From: Paralithodes platypus
Taxonomy: Eukaryota; Arthropoda; Malacostraca; Decapoda; Lithodidae
Assembly (NCBI GenBank): GCA_032716605.1
Contig: CM064572.1
Coordinates: 36,808,813-36,872,812 of the forward strand
Direction of reading: 5' to 3'
Length of the DNA stretch: 64,000 bases
Shown here: piece after piece, positions 1 to 10,254 of the stretch
Numbering within the stretch: position 1 is the first letter of the stretch
How the letters are laid out: each line of letters begins with the position of its first letter
Notes under the pieces: generated by a model
What the model saw: the letters and a program-made list of their open reading frames with translations, nothing else
What the model was told of the DNA's origin: nothing
Database searches by the model: none
Position numbers and translations under genes: made by a program

Positions 1-117
1 ACCTGGATGGGGATAAACGTCTTAAAACAGTTGGCTGAATGGGGCCGAATGGGTACAAACCAAAGAAATAGAGAAAAGGAGAGAAAGATAAAAACAAAGC
101 CGGTGACCCCCCCTTAA
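1..117. repeat. Right arm of foldback element, type 1
   Basis: This is the right part of a short inverted-repeat element that recurs across the window (compare 3934-4314, 15041-15428, 60051-60387 and 61284-61618). Landmarks are TGGGGCCGAATGG and an A/G-rich stretch leading to GGTGACCCCCCCTTAA, with TTAA at 114-117. The left arm lies outside the window. Confidence 0.75.
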
Positions 118-489
118 GGGATCATAAATGAAAAGTATGTTATTTATCGGTCCATTTTGAGTGACATATAGAGCTCGACCTTGGTACTGGGCGGGGGGGG
201 GGGGGGGGCTGGTTAATGTCAATCATAGTTTTTGCTTGATAATTAAGGTCACCACTATTTTTTGATTGACACCTTCATTTGCATATTAAACATTTGGCGT
301 TGACCTGTGTGTGTGTGTGTGTGTGTGTGTTGCAGGATGTGTGTGTGTTGCAGGATGTGTGTTGCAGGATGTGTGTGTGGAGGTTAAAAGGAGTGTGTAT
401 GTGTGTATATATGAATGTGTGTGTGTGTATTAATGTGTGTGTGTGTGTTGTGTGTTTGTGTATACCCCACCATTATTGTACATTTAGGA
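118..489. repeat. Non-genic stretch with (TG)n microsatellite
   Basis: The stretch holds a short poly-G run near 193-208 and an impure (TG)n tract at about 305-460 with several interruptions of the type TTGCAGGATG. No coding signal is seen; short open frames here only translate the repeat. Confidence 0.85.
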
Positions 490-1225
490 GACACCATAAT
501 CACCACCACCACCACCATCATCACCACCACAACCACCACTCAAAATACCTGGTGATCAGTATGCCACACCATTAAGAGACCGCACCACCGCCACCACCAC
601 CACTACCACCACTCAAAATTCCTGGTGATCAGTATGACACACAATTAAGAGACAGCACCATCGCCACCACCACCACTCAAAATACCTGGTGATCAGTATG
701 CCACACCATTAAGAGACAGCACCACCGCCACCACCACCACCACCACCGCTCAAAATACCTGGTGATCAGTATGCCACACCATTAAGAGACAGCACCACCG
801 CCACCACCACCACTACCACCACTCAAAATACCTGGTGATCAGTATGCCACACCATTAAGAGACAGCACCATCGCCACCACCACCACCACCACCACTCAAA
901 ATACCTGGTGATCAGTATGCCACACCATTAAGAGACAGCACCACCGCCACCACCACCACCACCACTCAAAATACCTGGTGATCAGTATGCCACACCATTA
1001 AGAGACAGCACCACCGCCACCACCACCACTACCACCACTCAAAATACCTGGTGATCAGTATGCCACACCATTAAGAGACAGCACCATCGCCACCACCACC
1101 ACCACCACTCAAAATACCTGGTGATCAGTATGCCACACCATTAAGAGACAGCACCACCGCCACCACCACCACCACCACCACTCAAAATACCTGGTGATCA
1201 GTATGCCACACCATTAAGAGACAGC

Positions 1226-1273
<48 letters not shown>

Positions 1274-1275
1274 GC
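490..1275 (+). repeat. Minisatellite, about 72-bp unit, ten copies
   Basis: The unit combines a variable (CAC)n/(CCA)n tract with a constant part that contains TCAAAATACCTGGTGATCAG and CACACCATTAAGAGACAG. The constant part recurs at about 540, 613, 678, 750, 824, 896, 966, 1038, 1111 and 1182. Length differences between units come from the triplet tract. The array ends in a pure (CAT)n run at about 1243-1273. Confidence 0.95.
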
Positions 1276-1475
1276 GGTAATGGTGTTCGTAAGGAGGAAT
1301 AGAGTTTTTCATGCAGTATAGATTATGCTAAGCTTTTGGACTGATTATTCTCGTCTCTGGAATTGCTTTGTACGTACCTGTGTGTGTTTTGCACCTATCT
1401 ATCCATATATCAATACAGTATATTGTTATGTATGTATATCTGTCTAATAGATATAGGGTAAATGTATATAATCGG
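1276..1475. other. No feature seen
   Basis: AT-rich unique-looking sequence between the minisatellite and a TTAA element. No gene, RNA or repeat could be supported. Confidence 0.6.
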
Positions 1476-1688
1476 TTAACCCCTTCTCTACTGGCGACGT
1501 ATTGTTTTTTTTGTCAGCTATATTTAGACGATTTTGCAAAGTTTATATAGAATAATTGGTAGCTAAATGCATTAACTGATATATTCTGTAGCCTTTTAAT
1601 TGTTAGACGTTCTTCCTAAGCTTAATAAAATCGTCTAATAGTTGCCAGAATAATACAAAAAAGACGTCACCGGTATAGAAGGGGTTAA
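1476..1688. mobile_element. Short TTAA element, GACGTC family (about 210 bp)
   Basis: TTAA lies at both edges (1476-1479 and 1685-1688). The ends are inverted repeats: TTAACCCCTTCTCTACTGG on the left and CGGTATAGAAGGGGTTAA on the right, followed inward by GACGT and AGACGATTTTG / AAATCGTCTAA pairing arms. The TTAA plus CCC termini are those of piggyBac-superfamily elements, and the length with no coding capacity makes it a MITE. Good copies recur at 2073-2279 and 63371-63584. Confidence 0.85.
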
Positions 1689-2072
1689 AGGTTGATATGC
1701 ACTTTGTATTCTCAGTTTGTTTGTATTTGTTTTAGAATTTTGTTTGATAAGTATTTGTTTTGAGAAATACCAAGTCAAATTTGTAACAGACACTCACACA
1801 CACACTTTCTTATACACTCACTCTCTTACACACACACTCTCTCTCTCTCTCTCTCTCTCCAAAATCTATCTGCTCAGCTCTGCCTCGCTCCCAATATGAT
1901 GAGTATATCGGATCGGCCCACGGATTTTAGCAGGCGCGGAAGATTGGGTGGCTTGGTCCGTAGATTTCCGAGCCCCGTGAACAGATGTATTGAGACGGGT
2001 GGACGTGACAGATAGACAGACAGGTTCGGGGTCTCACTATACTTGGCTCTTTATGATGTCCTGTCGCGGGTC
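1689..2072. other. Microsatellite and unassigned sequence
   Basis: A (CA)n/(TC)n tract lies at about 1793-1860. The remainder contains AGATGTATTGAGACGGG, which recurs at about 2350 near another copy of the short TTAA element, so it belongs to repeated DNA. No gene seen. Confidence 0.55.
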
Positions 2073-2279
2073 TTAACCCTTTCTGTACCGGCGACGTCTT
2101 TTCAATTTTATTCTAGCTACCTTTAGACGATTTAAAGAAGTTGAAGAAGGATCTGTGGTATTAAAATGGGCTAGGTACGCAGCCTTTTAATTGCCGGACG
2201 CCCTTCTTAAACTAGATAAAGTCGTCTAGTAGTAGCCAGAATAAAGTTAAAAGGACATCATCGGTACAGAAGGGGTTAA
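2073..2279. mobile_element. Short TTAA element, GACGTC family
   Basis: This 207-bp copy has TTAA at 2073-2076 and 2276-2279 and nearly perfect inverted ends: CCCTTTCTGTACCGGCGACG on the left, matched by the complement of GTACAGAAGGGG on the right. The two arms are TTTAGACGATTTAAAGAAG and AGTCGTCTAGTAGTAGCC. A left-arm fragment of a further copy follows at 2291-2346. Confidence 0.9.
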
Positions 2280-2410
2280 TTCTGATACACTTTAACCCCA
2301 TATGTACTGGCGATGTCTTTTTAATTATATTCTAGCTATATTTAAATCCCGAGGACAGATGTATTGAGATGGTGGGAGTGACGGATAGATGGACAGGTTT
2401 GGGTACACTC

Positions 2411-2633
2411 TATAGTCTGTTCGCTGTAAATAGGCGAGAAAGTATGAACTCTATCCTCTGTAACTCAAAAAGGGCTTGAGCAAATTGGCTGTAAATTTCC
2501 ACATCTATTCCTTGACTGACTCTTCCCAAATTGTAGAAATATTAGCTTGATTACTCTAGTCGTTTTTGAGTTACAGTGGTTAGAGATCATGATTTATTGC
2601 CTACTTACAGCGAATAGACTATAGTATTCGAAG
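2411..2633. mobile_element. TA-flanked inverted-repeat element (mariner-like MITE)
   Basis: The ends read TATAGTCTGTTCGCTGTAAA and, inverted, TATAGTCTATTCGCTGTAAG. Inverted similarity continues inward (CTGTAACTCAAAAA on one side, TTTTTGAGTTACAG on the other), so most of the 223 bp can fold back. TA at each edge fits a Tc1/mariner-type target, although only the termini argue for that superfamily. A diverged relative lies at 36522-36705. Confidence 0.75.
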
Positions 2634-2853
2634 CTATCCCGAACAGGGTGTCAAACCGGAGAAATTTTGCTTGAAGACTGGAATGAATATGAGAAGGAAT
2701 AGAAGAAAATTAACATGACATATAGCATTGTTTTGGCCATTTTATCACTTCCAATGACAACATTTGAACTATATACCATTATTTTAGCTTTATATACATA
2801 ATATGTATGCATCCAGGGAGTTCATTAGAAAAGAGGCGGTGGTGCCACATGTA

Positions 2854-3052
2854 TAGTTGCACACATAAGTTCTGTTCCTCGTCGTGATCTTATGTATGAA
2901 AGTAAAATGATCATGAATGACTTGGAAGTGTGGTTTCTTTTAATTATCAGTTCACTAATCAGATATGAAACTAGACTCGTAATTCAATCATGCGCATTAT
3001 ACTTCTATGTATAAGATCACGGAGAGGAACAGAACTAATGTGGGCGACTCTA
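2854..3052. mobile_element. Inverted-repeat element, about 200 bp
   Basis: About 75-80 bp at each end are inverted copies. The left arm has AGTTCTGTTCCTCGTCGTGA; the right arm read in reverse has AGTTCTGTTCCTCTCCGTGA, followed in both by TCTTAT. It has no coding capacity. The superfamily is not resolved. Confidence 0.7.
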
Positions 3053-3168
3053 CAATCAAATTAATAGCTCTTCAATCTCTCTCTCTCTCTCTCTGAAGGA
3101 TAAGTGGCTAACTCACTTTTGGACATAAATTCGTGATTGTGTCTCTGGTCATCATCGAAAGAGAGAAT

Positions 3169-3266
<98 letters not shown>

Positions 3267-3666
3267 AAAGAAAGAGAGAGAGAGAGAGATGGAAGTTAGC
3301 CGAAATCTCCATATTCTTGTGTTGTTTAAGTTAGGTTAGGTTTGGTTGGATAAGGGTAAAATTAATTAAGGGTGGTGGGGTGTATTTATTTCTACATGTA
3401 TCATTAGTATTTAATGTTCTCTAATGTGTCAGTCTTTTGGTTATTCTCTATTGCTTATCTCCTATTCTGATTTGTTTAGTCATGTTCAGATTTTTTTTTT
3501 TTCATTTTGACCTTGTTTTACTTGACATTCCTTTGTTTATATTTGCTTATTCTCTTTGTTTTGTTTTGTTTATCCTGAGAGCATCTCCACTCCTATTCTG
3601 ACCTGTTCAAGTCTTGTTCTGTGCCCTGTTCTCGCTTGTTCTCTTATTCTGTCCATGTTCTATCCT

Positions 3667-3725
<59 letters not shown>

Positions 3726-3933
3726 TTCTGGTGTTCCGGCCCGGTCCTCCAATAATTATGTTCCGACGTGTTCCGTTTTCTTTCGGCTTGCTCGGGAATT
3801 ATACAATTGCGTTTTCGACCCAATTTTTAGCTTTAGAATATGCAAGAGCAAAATTCATGAGACGTATATCTTGGTATTGGGAAGTTAATTGATAGGATGA
3901 TATATTTTGCTTATTCATATAGATTAGGTAGAT
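3053..3933. repeat. Microsatellite-rich stretch: (GA)n and (TC)n
   Basis: A (GT)n-(GA)n tract runs at about 3170-3290 and a (TC)n tract at about 3678-3722 after a poly-C run. Open frames on both strands here are translations of the dinucleotide repeats. No gene is supported. Confidence 0.85.
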
Positions 3934-4314
3934 TTAAGGGGGTCACCGCCTTTTTTTTATCTTTCTTTCATTTTCTCTCTTTCTCTGGCTTGTATACATT
4001 CGGCCCCATTCAGCAAACTGTTTCAAGACGTTTATCCCCATCTAGATGTCAATTTCATCCTGGTGAGCGATAGCGAGCCAGCATTGTGTGGAGAAATCCG
4101 GCTTCGCCGGAGACATTTTTCTATCGAAAAATGTACAAATTTAGCTTGCTGTCAAAACAAATAAATATATATGCTGGCTCGCTACCGCTCGCCAGGAAAA
4201 TATTGACACTTGGATAGGGGTAAATGTCTTAAAATAGTACGCTTAATGGAGCCGACTGGATATAAACCAGAGAGAGAGGGAGAAAGAGAGACAAAAGCGA
4301 GGTGCGCTCCCATA
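3934..4314. mobile_element. Foldback element, type 1 (about 380 bp)
   Basis: TTAA at 3934-3937 is followed by GGGGGTCACCG. The two halves are inverted copies: GGCCCCATTCAGC on the left and TGGAGCCGACTGG on the right, CTGGTGAGCGATAGCGAGCC and GGCTCGCTACCGCTCGCCAG. The centre holds two smaller hairpins (CCGGCTTCGCCGG and CATTTTTCTATCGAAAAATG). The right edge is slightly decayed (CTCCCATAAG). No ORF. Same family as 15041-15428, 60051-60387, 60731-61002 and 61284-61618. Confidence 0.85.
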
Positions 4315-4394
4315 AGTATACTGTGGCGATGTTGTTCATTATATTCTAACTGGTTTTAGACAATTATATTCTGGTATTGAAGTATAATTATGCT

Positions 4395-4636
4395 GGAGTT
4401 AAAGTTTTTATTGATACGGATTTGCTCCATTTGTTTTTGAGATTTTACGACGTTCTTTCCATTAGCTTGGCGATTTTAAGATCTTTCATCACATTTCTTT
4501 GTCAATATCAGGAACTCTCGTGCCATTTACGTGTCGATTTTTTTCCAGGGGAGCGATAGCTCACCTGTAAAGGCCGGGACATTTTTACACCGAAACATGT
4601 ACACATTTATCTGGAAGGGGGGTGGGGGTCTAATAA

Positions 4637-4673
<37 letters not shown>

Positions 4674-4690
4674 CCAAACAATAATAACAA
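4395..4690. mobile_element. Foldback element, type 2, decayed, with (TA)n
   Basis: This is a second subtype, marked by TTGGCGATTTTAAG, TGTCGATTTTTT, GGGAGCGATAGC and GGCCGGGACATTTTT. A (TA)n run at 4636-4671 sits where other copies read AATAAATATATAGGCC. The outer edges are eroded. Confidence 0.65.
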
Positions 4691-5015
4691 ATACAAATAA
4701 AAATTAAAAAATAAATAACATCCACAATCTAAAACCATTCATAATCTTACAAATAATCCCTCTTTCAATCCCCCAATCCCCTGGCGATCCAGCGTGTCTA
4801 AGGGTGTGGATTAGCGGGCGGTAGTATCGTGACGGGCCGATCCATCAGGAAGACCGATCCTTTCGCGGGCGGTGGAGGGGGGGGGGGGGAGGGGGGGAGG
4901 GGGTTGAAGAGGTAGGTGGGGATGGAGGGGGGAGTTTGTTGTGAGGGGAGAGGAGGGATTGGAGGATAGTTGAGGAGCTGGGGGGGTTGAGGAGGTGGTG
5001 GTGGTAGTTGGGGAA
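4691..5015. repeat. A-rich then strongly G-rich asymmetric tract
   Basis: 4691-4760 is A-rich. From about 4866 to 5010 the plus strand is almost all purine with G runs of 3 to 13, and the minus strand is correspondingly proline-coding nonsense. No gene seen. Confidence 0.7.
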
Positions 5016-5150
5016 GGGGCTCGTTCACGATCGCCAGGAAAAAATCAACACCTAAATGGCACGCAAGGTCTTAAAATCGCCAAACTAATGGGGCAGACGT
5101 CTTAAAGTAGCTAATGGGGCTACACATGAGGGAGAAGGGTGTCCAGAATA
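5016..5150. repeat. Foldback element type 2, right arm fragment
   Basis: GATCGCCAGGAAAAAATC, ACCTAAATGGCACG, GGTCTTAAAATCGCC and CATGAGGGAGAAGGG match the right arms of the type 2 family. Confidence 0.65.
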
Positions 5151-5689
5151 GCCCCTCCCCCTTTTAAACATATTCTTAACCCCTTCAGTACCATGACGCC
5201 CCCTTTTTTTCTATATTCAAACTATTCCGTCTCGGGCATAGGCTGAGAGCCTTTTACACTGTGTGTGGGTGTGGGTGTGTGTGTTTGGGTGTGGATGTAT
5301 TTGCGGGTGTGGGATGTGTGTGTGTGGAGGGTGGGTGTATATTTGCAAGTGTGGGTATGTGCGTATATGTGTAGGTATGTGTGTGTGTGTGTGAGGGGAT
5401 GTAGGTTGCATTGCGTAACGTAGATAAATGGACTGAATGTTTGGTAATGTATCAGTAAATATATAGGATACATTATTATTATTTATTTTTTTCACATCCG
5501 TTTTTTATCTTGTTCATATATTCACCTTTAATAGTAACTAGAGTCGCCCTCGGTAGAGCACATACCTCCGCTTACGCTGGCTGGTTCCTCGATATTAAGT
5601 GGGAATGGTCGTATTTAGGTCCATATATACAGTATATATATTTCGTATATTTATTTTTAGTTCCCTCCCTATACATATATCAACCTTAG
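5151..5689. repeat. (GT)-rich tract and unassigned sequence
   Basis: An impure GT/GGTGT tract lies at about 5255-5400. The rest is AT-rich with no supported gene. Confidence 0.6.
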
Positions 5690-5935
5690 AAAAAACACCC
5701 CCAAGACCCTCCTTCAAGATAAATTTGTAAATGTTTCAATAGAAAAATGTCACGTCCGAGGGCTGGTTCCTCTTAAAATGCAGGCTCGCCAGGAAAAGGT
5801 CGACACGAAAAGTCTGAATATTGACAAAGAAATAGGGCGAAAGGTCTAAATATAGGCTGAACGTCTTAAAATCTGAAAAATAATGGGGCTAAACATGAGG
5901 AAGAAGAGTGTCTAGAAAAAGGACCCACATCCCCA
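5690..5935. repeat. Foldback element type 2, inverted copy, decayed
   Basis: It contains TTCAAGATAAATTTGTAAAT, CAGGCTCGCCAGGAAAAGG, GGGCGAAAGGTCT and CATGAGGAAGAAG, in reversed order relative to the copies at 8959-9323 and 38188-38545. Confidence 0.6.
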
Positions 5936-6009
5936 TGAATAATACGGTAATAAAATAAATAAGTATGAAACGTAAAATAAACTTTATACTCTTGGTTTTA
6001 CACCAGTAG

Positions 6010-6010
<1 letters not shown>

Positions 6011-6103
<93 letters not shown>

Positions 6104-6104
6104 A
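6011..6104. repeat. (TA)n microsatellite
   Basis: An uninterrupted TA run of over 80 bp, followed by ATGTATGTATATAGATATAC. A (GT)n-(GA)n tract follows at 6179-6215. Confidence 0.95.
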
Positions 6105-6177
6105 TAGATATACTTTGCTTCAAACATCTGCAAAAAATATATCGGTAGGTTATCCCTGATGCGAGCAAATGTGTATT

Positions 6178-6213
<36 letters not shown>

Positions 6214-6299
6214 TAAGTATGTGCGTATACTGCATCGTCTAGGTGAATTATTATGTTCTCTCCACTAAACAACTTTACTCCTAAACTCGATTAATGAAA

Positions 6300-6375
6300 A
6301 TTACCAAACACATGTGGCAGTCCTGGGATTCGAACCCAGGAGGCTCACACCGAAAATCAACACACTTATGCATTG
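6300..6375 (-). mobile_element. tRNA-like SINE head
   Basis: On the minus strand the stretch reads like a degenerate tRNA: an A-box-like TGGTGCAATGCATAAGTG and a perfect T-arm hairpin CCTGGGTTCGAATCCCAGG with an intact B box (GGTTCGAATCC). The anticodon region does not form a clean stem, so it is not a functional tRNA gene. A tRNA-derived SINE fragment is the better reading. A long (GT)n tract follows on the plus strand at 6390-6431. Confidence 0.6.
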
Positions 6376-6388
6376 CACCACGAAGAAA

Positions 6389-6439
<51 letters not shown>

Positions 6440-6467
6440 TAAGTATTTAAGTGTGAATGCTGGAGAA

Positions 6468-6475
<8 letters not shown>

Positions 6476-6500
<25 letters not shown>
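6476..6500. repeat. (TA)n microsatellite
   Basis: Short TA run after CACACA, followed by (TATC)n. Confidence 0.9.
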
Positions 6501-6501
<1 letters not shown>

Positions 6502-6514
6502 CTATCTATCTATT

Positions 6515-6882
6515 GCCGGACGCCTTACTCCCCTTACGAGGGTGGCCATACACAGAATGCCCCCAAGCGGACCTATTCCCCGTGAGAGGGACAACCCGAG
6601 CCAGTTTAGTGAAGGACTTACAGGATTGACCACTCAATTTAGGATCCGTCCGACTCCGAGGCCCTCTGTGTATCTTGTTAGCACTATTTTTCTACAGTGG
6701 TGTTCGGCTAATCCATCCACTAACCTGCCTTACCCTTAGGTAAGCAGTACGGATTTGTATCAGGTTTACTTCCCTAGACAGGTTGCCAACCAAGGCTGAC
6801 GAGTCCCATCCACCCGGATTTGTATAAGGTTGTCTCCCCTAGATGAGTTTCCGACAAAGGCTAACGAGTCCCATCCACCCAC
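6515..6882. repeat. Repetitive-looking block ending in a 65-bp tandem pair
   Basis: The last part is two direct copies of a 65-bp unit (6751-6815 and 6816-6880). Each starts GGATTTGTAT and ends GACGAGTCCCATCCACCC or ACGAGTCCCATCCACCC. The preceding 230 bp are GC-richer than the surroundings and have no supported coding frame. Origin unknown; an old SINE or LINE 3' end is possible. Confidence 0.55.
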
Positions 6883-6958
6883 TTAATATATATATACTGT
6901 ATATATCAAGTATATCTCACAAATGCACATGAACTAATAAATGTTTATATAATCCTAG

Positions 6959-7023
6959 TCGGAATTTAACCTCCGACATTCAGAACAAGTGTCCAAGCTT
7001 TTAATCCACTACACCACGGCGTG
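6959..7023 (-). mobile_element. tRNA-like SINE head, decayed
   Basis: On the minus strand CGTGGTGTAGTGGATTAAAA resembles an A box, and GGAGGTTAAATTCCGACTAG a mutated B box about 45 nt further on. The spacing and the two boxes suggest a pol III promoter remnant of a tRNA-derived SINE. Confidence 0.45.
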
Positions 7024-7135
7024 AAAGGGGTTAATTTAGTATGGATGCCTGTCAATTAATATATGTATATGCCTGCATGTACGAATCAATTATGTGTGTA
7101 TATTATATACAAGTACAGTACATTATGTACAGTAT

Positions 7136-7138
<3 letters not shown>

Positions 7139-7187
<49 letters not shown>
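7139..7187. repeat. (GT)n microsatellite
   Basis: Uninterrupted TG run. Poly-C and (TC)n tracts follow at 7255-7340. Confidence 0.95.
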
Positions 7188-7190
<3 letters not shown>

Positions 7191-7339
7191 CGCGTGTTTG
7201 TGCGCCTTCTTTCCCGCTTGCCTACCAGTTTATTTTCCAATAATGTCTCCTCCCCCTCCCCCCCCCACCCTCCACCAGACAGGAGTATGTATGTCCCTGG
7301 CGCCTTCCACTAACCCCCTCTCTCTCTCTCTCTCTCTCA

Positions 7340-8245
7340 GCTGGCAAATAGAAAACGAAGCACTCACTAACTCACTGCAAATAGAAAATGGAGCGCTCAC
7401 TAATTCACTGCTATTAGAAAGCGGAGCACTCATTAGCTCACTGCAAATAGAAAACGGAGCACTCACTACTAATAGAAAACGGAGCACTCACTAACTCACT
7501 ACTAATAGAAAACGGAGCACTCCCTAACTCTCTACTAATAGAAGACGCAGCACTCACTAACTCACTGCTAATAGAAAACGGAGCACTCCCTAACTCACTG
7601 CTAATAGAAAACGGAGTACTCACTAACTCACTGATAATAGAAAATGGAGCACTCACTAACTCATTGCTATTAGAAAACGGAGCACTCACTAACTTTTGGT
7701 TTATAGAACTCGGAGCACTCACTAACTCATTACTAATAGAAAACAGAGCACATTTACTAACTCACTGCTAATAGAAAATGGAGCACTCACTAACTTACGG
7801 CTAATAGAAAACGGAGCACTAACCAACTCACTACTAATAGAAAACGGAGCACTCACTAACTATTAATAGAAAACTGAACACTCACTAACTCACTGCAAAT
7901 AGAAAACGGAGCATTCACTAACTCACTGCAAATAGGAAACGGAGCGCTTGCTAACTCACTGCTAATAGAAAACGGATAACTCACTAACTCACTGCTAATA
8001 GAAAACGGATAACTCACTAACTCACTGCTAATAGAAAACGGAGCACTCACTAACTCACTGCTAATAGAAAACGGAGCACTCACTATTAATAGAAAACGGA
8101 GCACTCACCAACTCACTGCCAATAGAAAACGGAGCACTCACTACTAATAGAAAACGGAGCACTCACTAACTCACTGTTAATATAAATCAGAGCACTTGCT
8201 AACGCTCTGCCAATAGAAAACGGAGCACTCATTGACTAACTCACT
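7340..8245. repeat. Minisatellite, 33-bp unit, about 27 copies
   Basis: The unit reads roughly CTAATAGAAAACGGAGCACT followed by CACTAACTCACTG. Copies are imperfect: some lose about 13 bp (ACTCACTACTAATAG without the second half) and many have single substitutions. Because 33 is a multiple of three, long minus-strand frames stay open and translate as repeats of SAPFSISSELV; I see no reason to call them genes. Confidence 0.95.
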
Positions 8246-8570
8246 TTTTTCCGCCATTTTGTAACCCTTTCAGGAACTTGGCGTCTGAGGAGATGGTTCA
8301 CTTTTTGGTCGATTTTTCCATTTCTTTATGATTTTTCTAGTTTCCTCCCTAGACCTCCATTAAGCTTAGAAAAACACCCCGTAGACCCCCCTCGAAGATA
8401 AATATGTAAATATTTTACGGTAGAAAAAATATCCCGGCCGAAGGCCAGTTCCACTTAAAAATACAGGCTCGCTTTCACTCGCCAGGAGTTTTTTTTACAT
8501 CTAAATGTCATGAAAGGTCTTAAAATTGGCAACGAAATGGGGCGAAAGGTGTTAAAATCCGGCAACTTGT
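8246..8570. repeat. Foldback element type 2, inverted copy
   Basis: TAAGCTTAGAAAAACACC, CTCGAAGATAAATATG, CGGCCGAAGGCCAG, CAGGCTCGCTTTCACTCGCC and TGGGGCGAAAGGTG mark a type 2 copy in reverse orientation, with both termini eroded. Confidence 0.7.
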
Positions 8571-8885
8571 AGCCCTTTCAATAACTTGACGTTTCTTTTA
8601 ACTTTATTCTTGCTTATGCTGGACGACTTTATACAGTATTGGAAGGACCTCTAGCATTCAGAGAGGTATATCCCATTCAGTACCAGGGACGTTCTTTTGA
8701 TAATTTTCTGGCAATTATTAGACAATTGTATTCAACTTAGGAAGTACATATAGCAATAATAAGGTTTCAAACTATCTCAACCAACCTTTAAAACTACCAC
8801 AGATCCTTCCTAAGCTGCATAATATCATCTAAATATAGCTAGAATACAATATAACACACGTCGCTGGTACTGAAAGGCATATAGT
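8571..8885. repeat. Two decayed GACGTC-family TTAA elements
   Basis: A left-arm fragment (8572-8665) is followed by a nearly complete but diverged copy (8668-8880) with CAGTACCAGGGACGTTC on the left and ACACGTCGCTGGTACTG on the right, and arms TTAGACAATTGTATTC and ATATCATCTAAATATAGC. Confidence 0.6.
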
Positions 8886-8958
8886 TATCTCAATAAATAA
8901 ACAAACTATCATTATGCCCCACAAGACGTCGGATCAGATAGTATTCACTGGAAAGTAC

Positions 8959-9323
8959 TTAAGGGAGGTAGTACTCACCTTTTTTCTGGACCCCCTTCTC
9001 CCTCATGTTGAGCATATTAGTTTTGAGGTTTTTAAGACATTCGTTCCATTAGTTTGGCGCTTTTGAGACCTTTCGCCTCATTTTTTGGTATCAATAAGAC
9101 CTTTCCTGCTCTTTAGGTGTCGATTTTTTCCTGGCGAGCGAAAGCGAGCCTCTAATTTTAGAAGGAATCGGCCTTCGGCCAGGACATTTTTCTACCGAAA
9201 AATGTACACATATATCTTGAAAGGGGGACTAGGTGTTTTTCTAAGCTTGGTAGGGGTCTCGCAAGGAACTCAAAGATAAATTAATGAATATATATTGACC
9301 AAAAACCAAACAGTACCCCCTTA
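8959..9323. mobile_element. Foldback element, type 2, complete copy
   Basis: 365 bp with TTAA at 8959-8962 and 9320-9323. The edges read TTAAGGGAGG and ACCCCCTTAA. Internal landmarks are CCCCCTTCTCCCTCATGTT, TTTGGCGCTTTTGAG, CTGGCGAGCGAAAGCGAGCC, CGGCCTTCGGCC and ACATTTTTCTACCGAAAAAT. No ORF. Confidence 0.85.
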
Positions 9324-9894
9324 AAGGATAGAAAATACTCTCTACATATTTTCGAATTTCTATATGTTTAGGACAATTATGCTTGTATACTTTTCATAAG
9401 CAGTAGGAAATGAAATGTCTGAGTTTTAGCCTCTTTTGAATGCATTTAAACAGAGGGAGAGAGAGATAGTGATTTACATAGATTTACATTGATACACTGA
9501 CCACACAGACCTTAGGATCCCAGCGAGGAGGTCAGGACTTAATTCTATTAGAGATAGCAAACCCGAGAGTAAGGTACAGTGGAAGGAAAGGATAACGAAG
9601 AAGGTTCTCTCCCCACCCTCCGTTCCCTCCGGCAAATACGGTATATGAAGACTTGGAAACGATAAAGAGAGAGAGAGAGAGAGAGAGAGTGTGTATGTGT
9701 GTGTGAGAGAGAGATTCAAATTAGCGTTCACAGGTAACAATATTGGATTCTTAAAAGTATGATCTCTCGGCCAACCGGTCGGGCGTAAGGGATGGGAGTT
9801 TTATTTCGCTGCTTTGATCTCGTTTTAAAATAGTTTCCCTTTGGTATTGTTCGATGGTTCTGTTCCGTTTTCTGTTTGTTAATTGTGTTGAAGG
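9324..9894. other. No gene seen; short (GA)n tract
   Basis: Mixed unique-looking sequence with a (GA)n-(GT)n tract at about 9666-9715. No supportable gene or RNA. Confidence 0.6.
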
Positions 9895-10243
9895 GGAGAC
9901 GATCGTTTTTCTGGTCCCCTTTCTCTCTTGTGTTTAGTCCCACTATGTTTTAGATTTTTAGACGTTCGGCCCATTTGATTGGCGATTTTAAGACCTTTCG
10001 TCCCATTTCGTTATAAATTTTAAGACCTATCGTGCCATTTAGGTGTCGATTTTTTCCTGGCGAGCGATAGCGAGCCTGTAAGAGGAACCGGCCTCCGGCC
10101 AGGACATTATTCTACCGAAAAATGTACAAATTTATCTTGAGGGGGGTCTAGGGGATGTTTTTCTAAGTTTGAGGGATATCTAGCGAGGAAACTAAGAATT
10201 TATGAATGAATAAATGTATAGGCCAAACAAGCAGTCACTGTCC
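9895..10243. mobile_element. Foldback element, type 2, right edge lost in minisatellite
   Basis: It matches the 8959-9323 and 38188-38545 copies (TTGGCGATTTTAAGACC, CTGGCGAGCGATAGCGAGCC, CGGCCTCCGGCC, CATTATTCTACCGAAAAATG). Its right end should read CCCCTTAA, but after CACTGTCCCCTT it runs straight into the 39-bp minisatellite. Confidence 0.75.
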
Positions 10244-10254
10244 CCTTTCCTGTT

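Noticed and set aside
6300..6375. Functional tRNA gene
   Set aside because: B box and T arm are good, but the anticodon arm and acceptor stem do not form; a SINE head fits better. The same applies to 6959-7023 and 41815-41885.
7230..8104. Minus-strand frames repeating SAPFSISSELV
   Set aside because: Translation of the 33-bp minisatellite.
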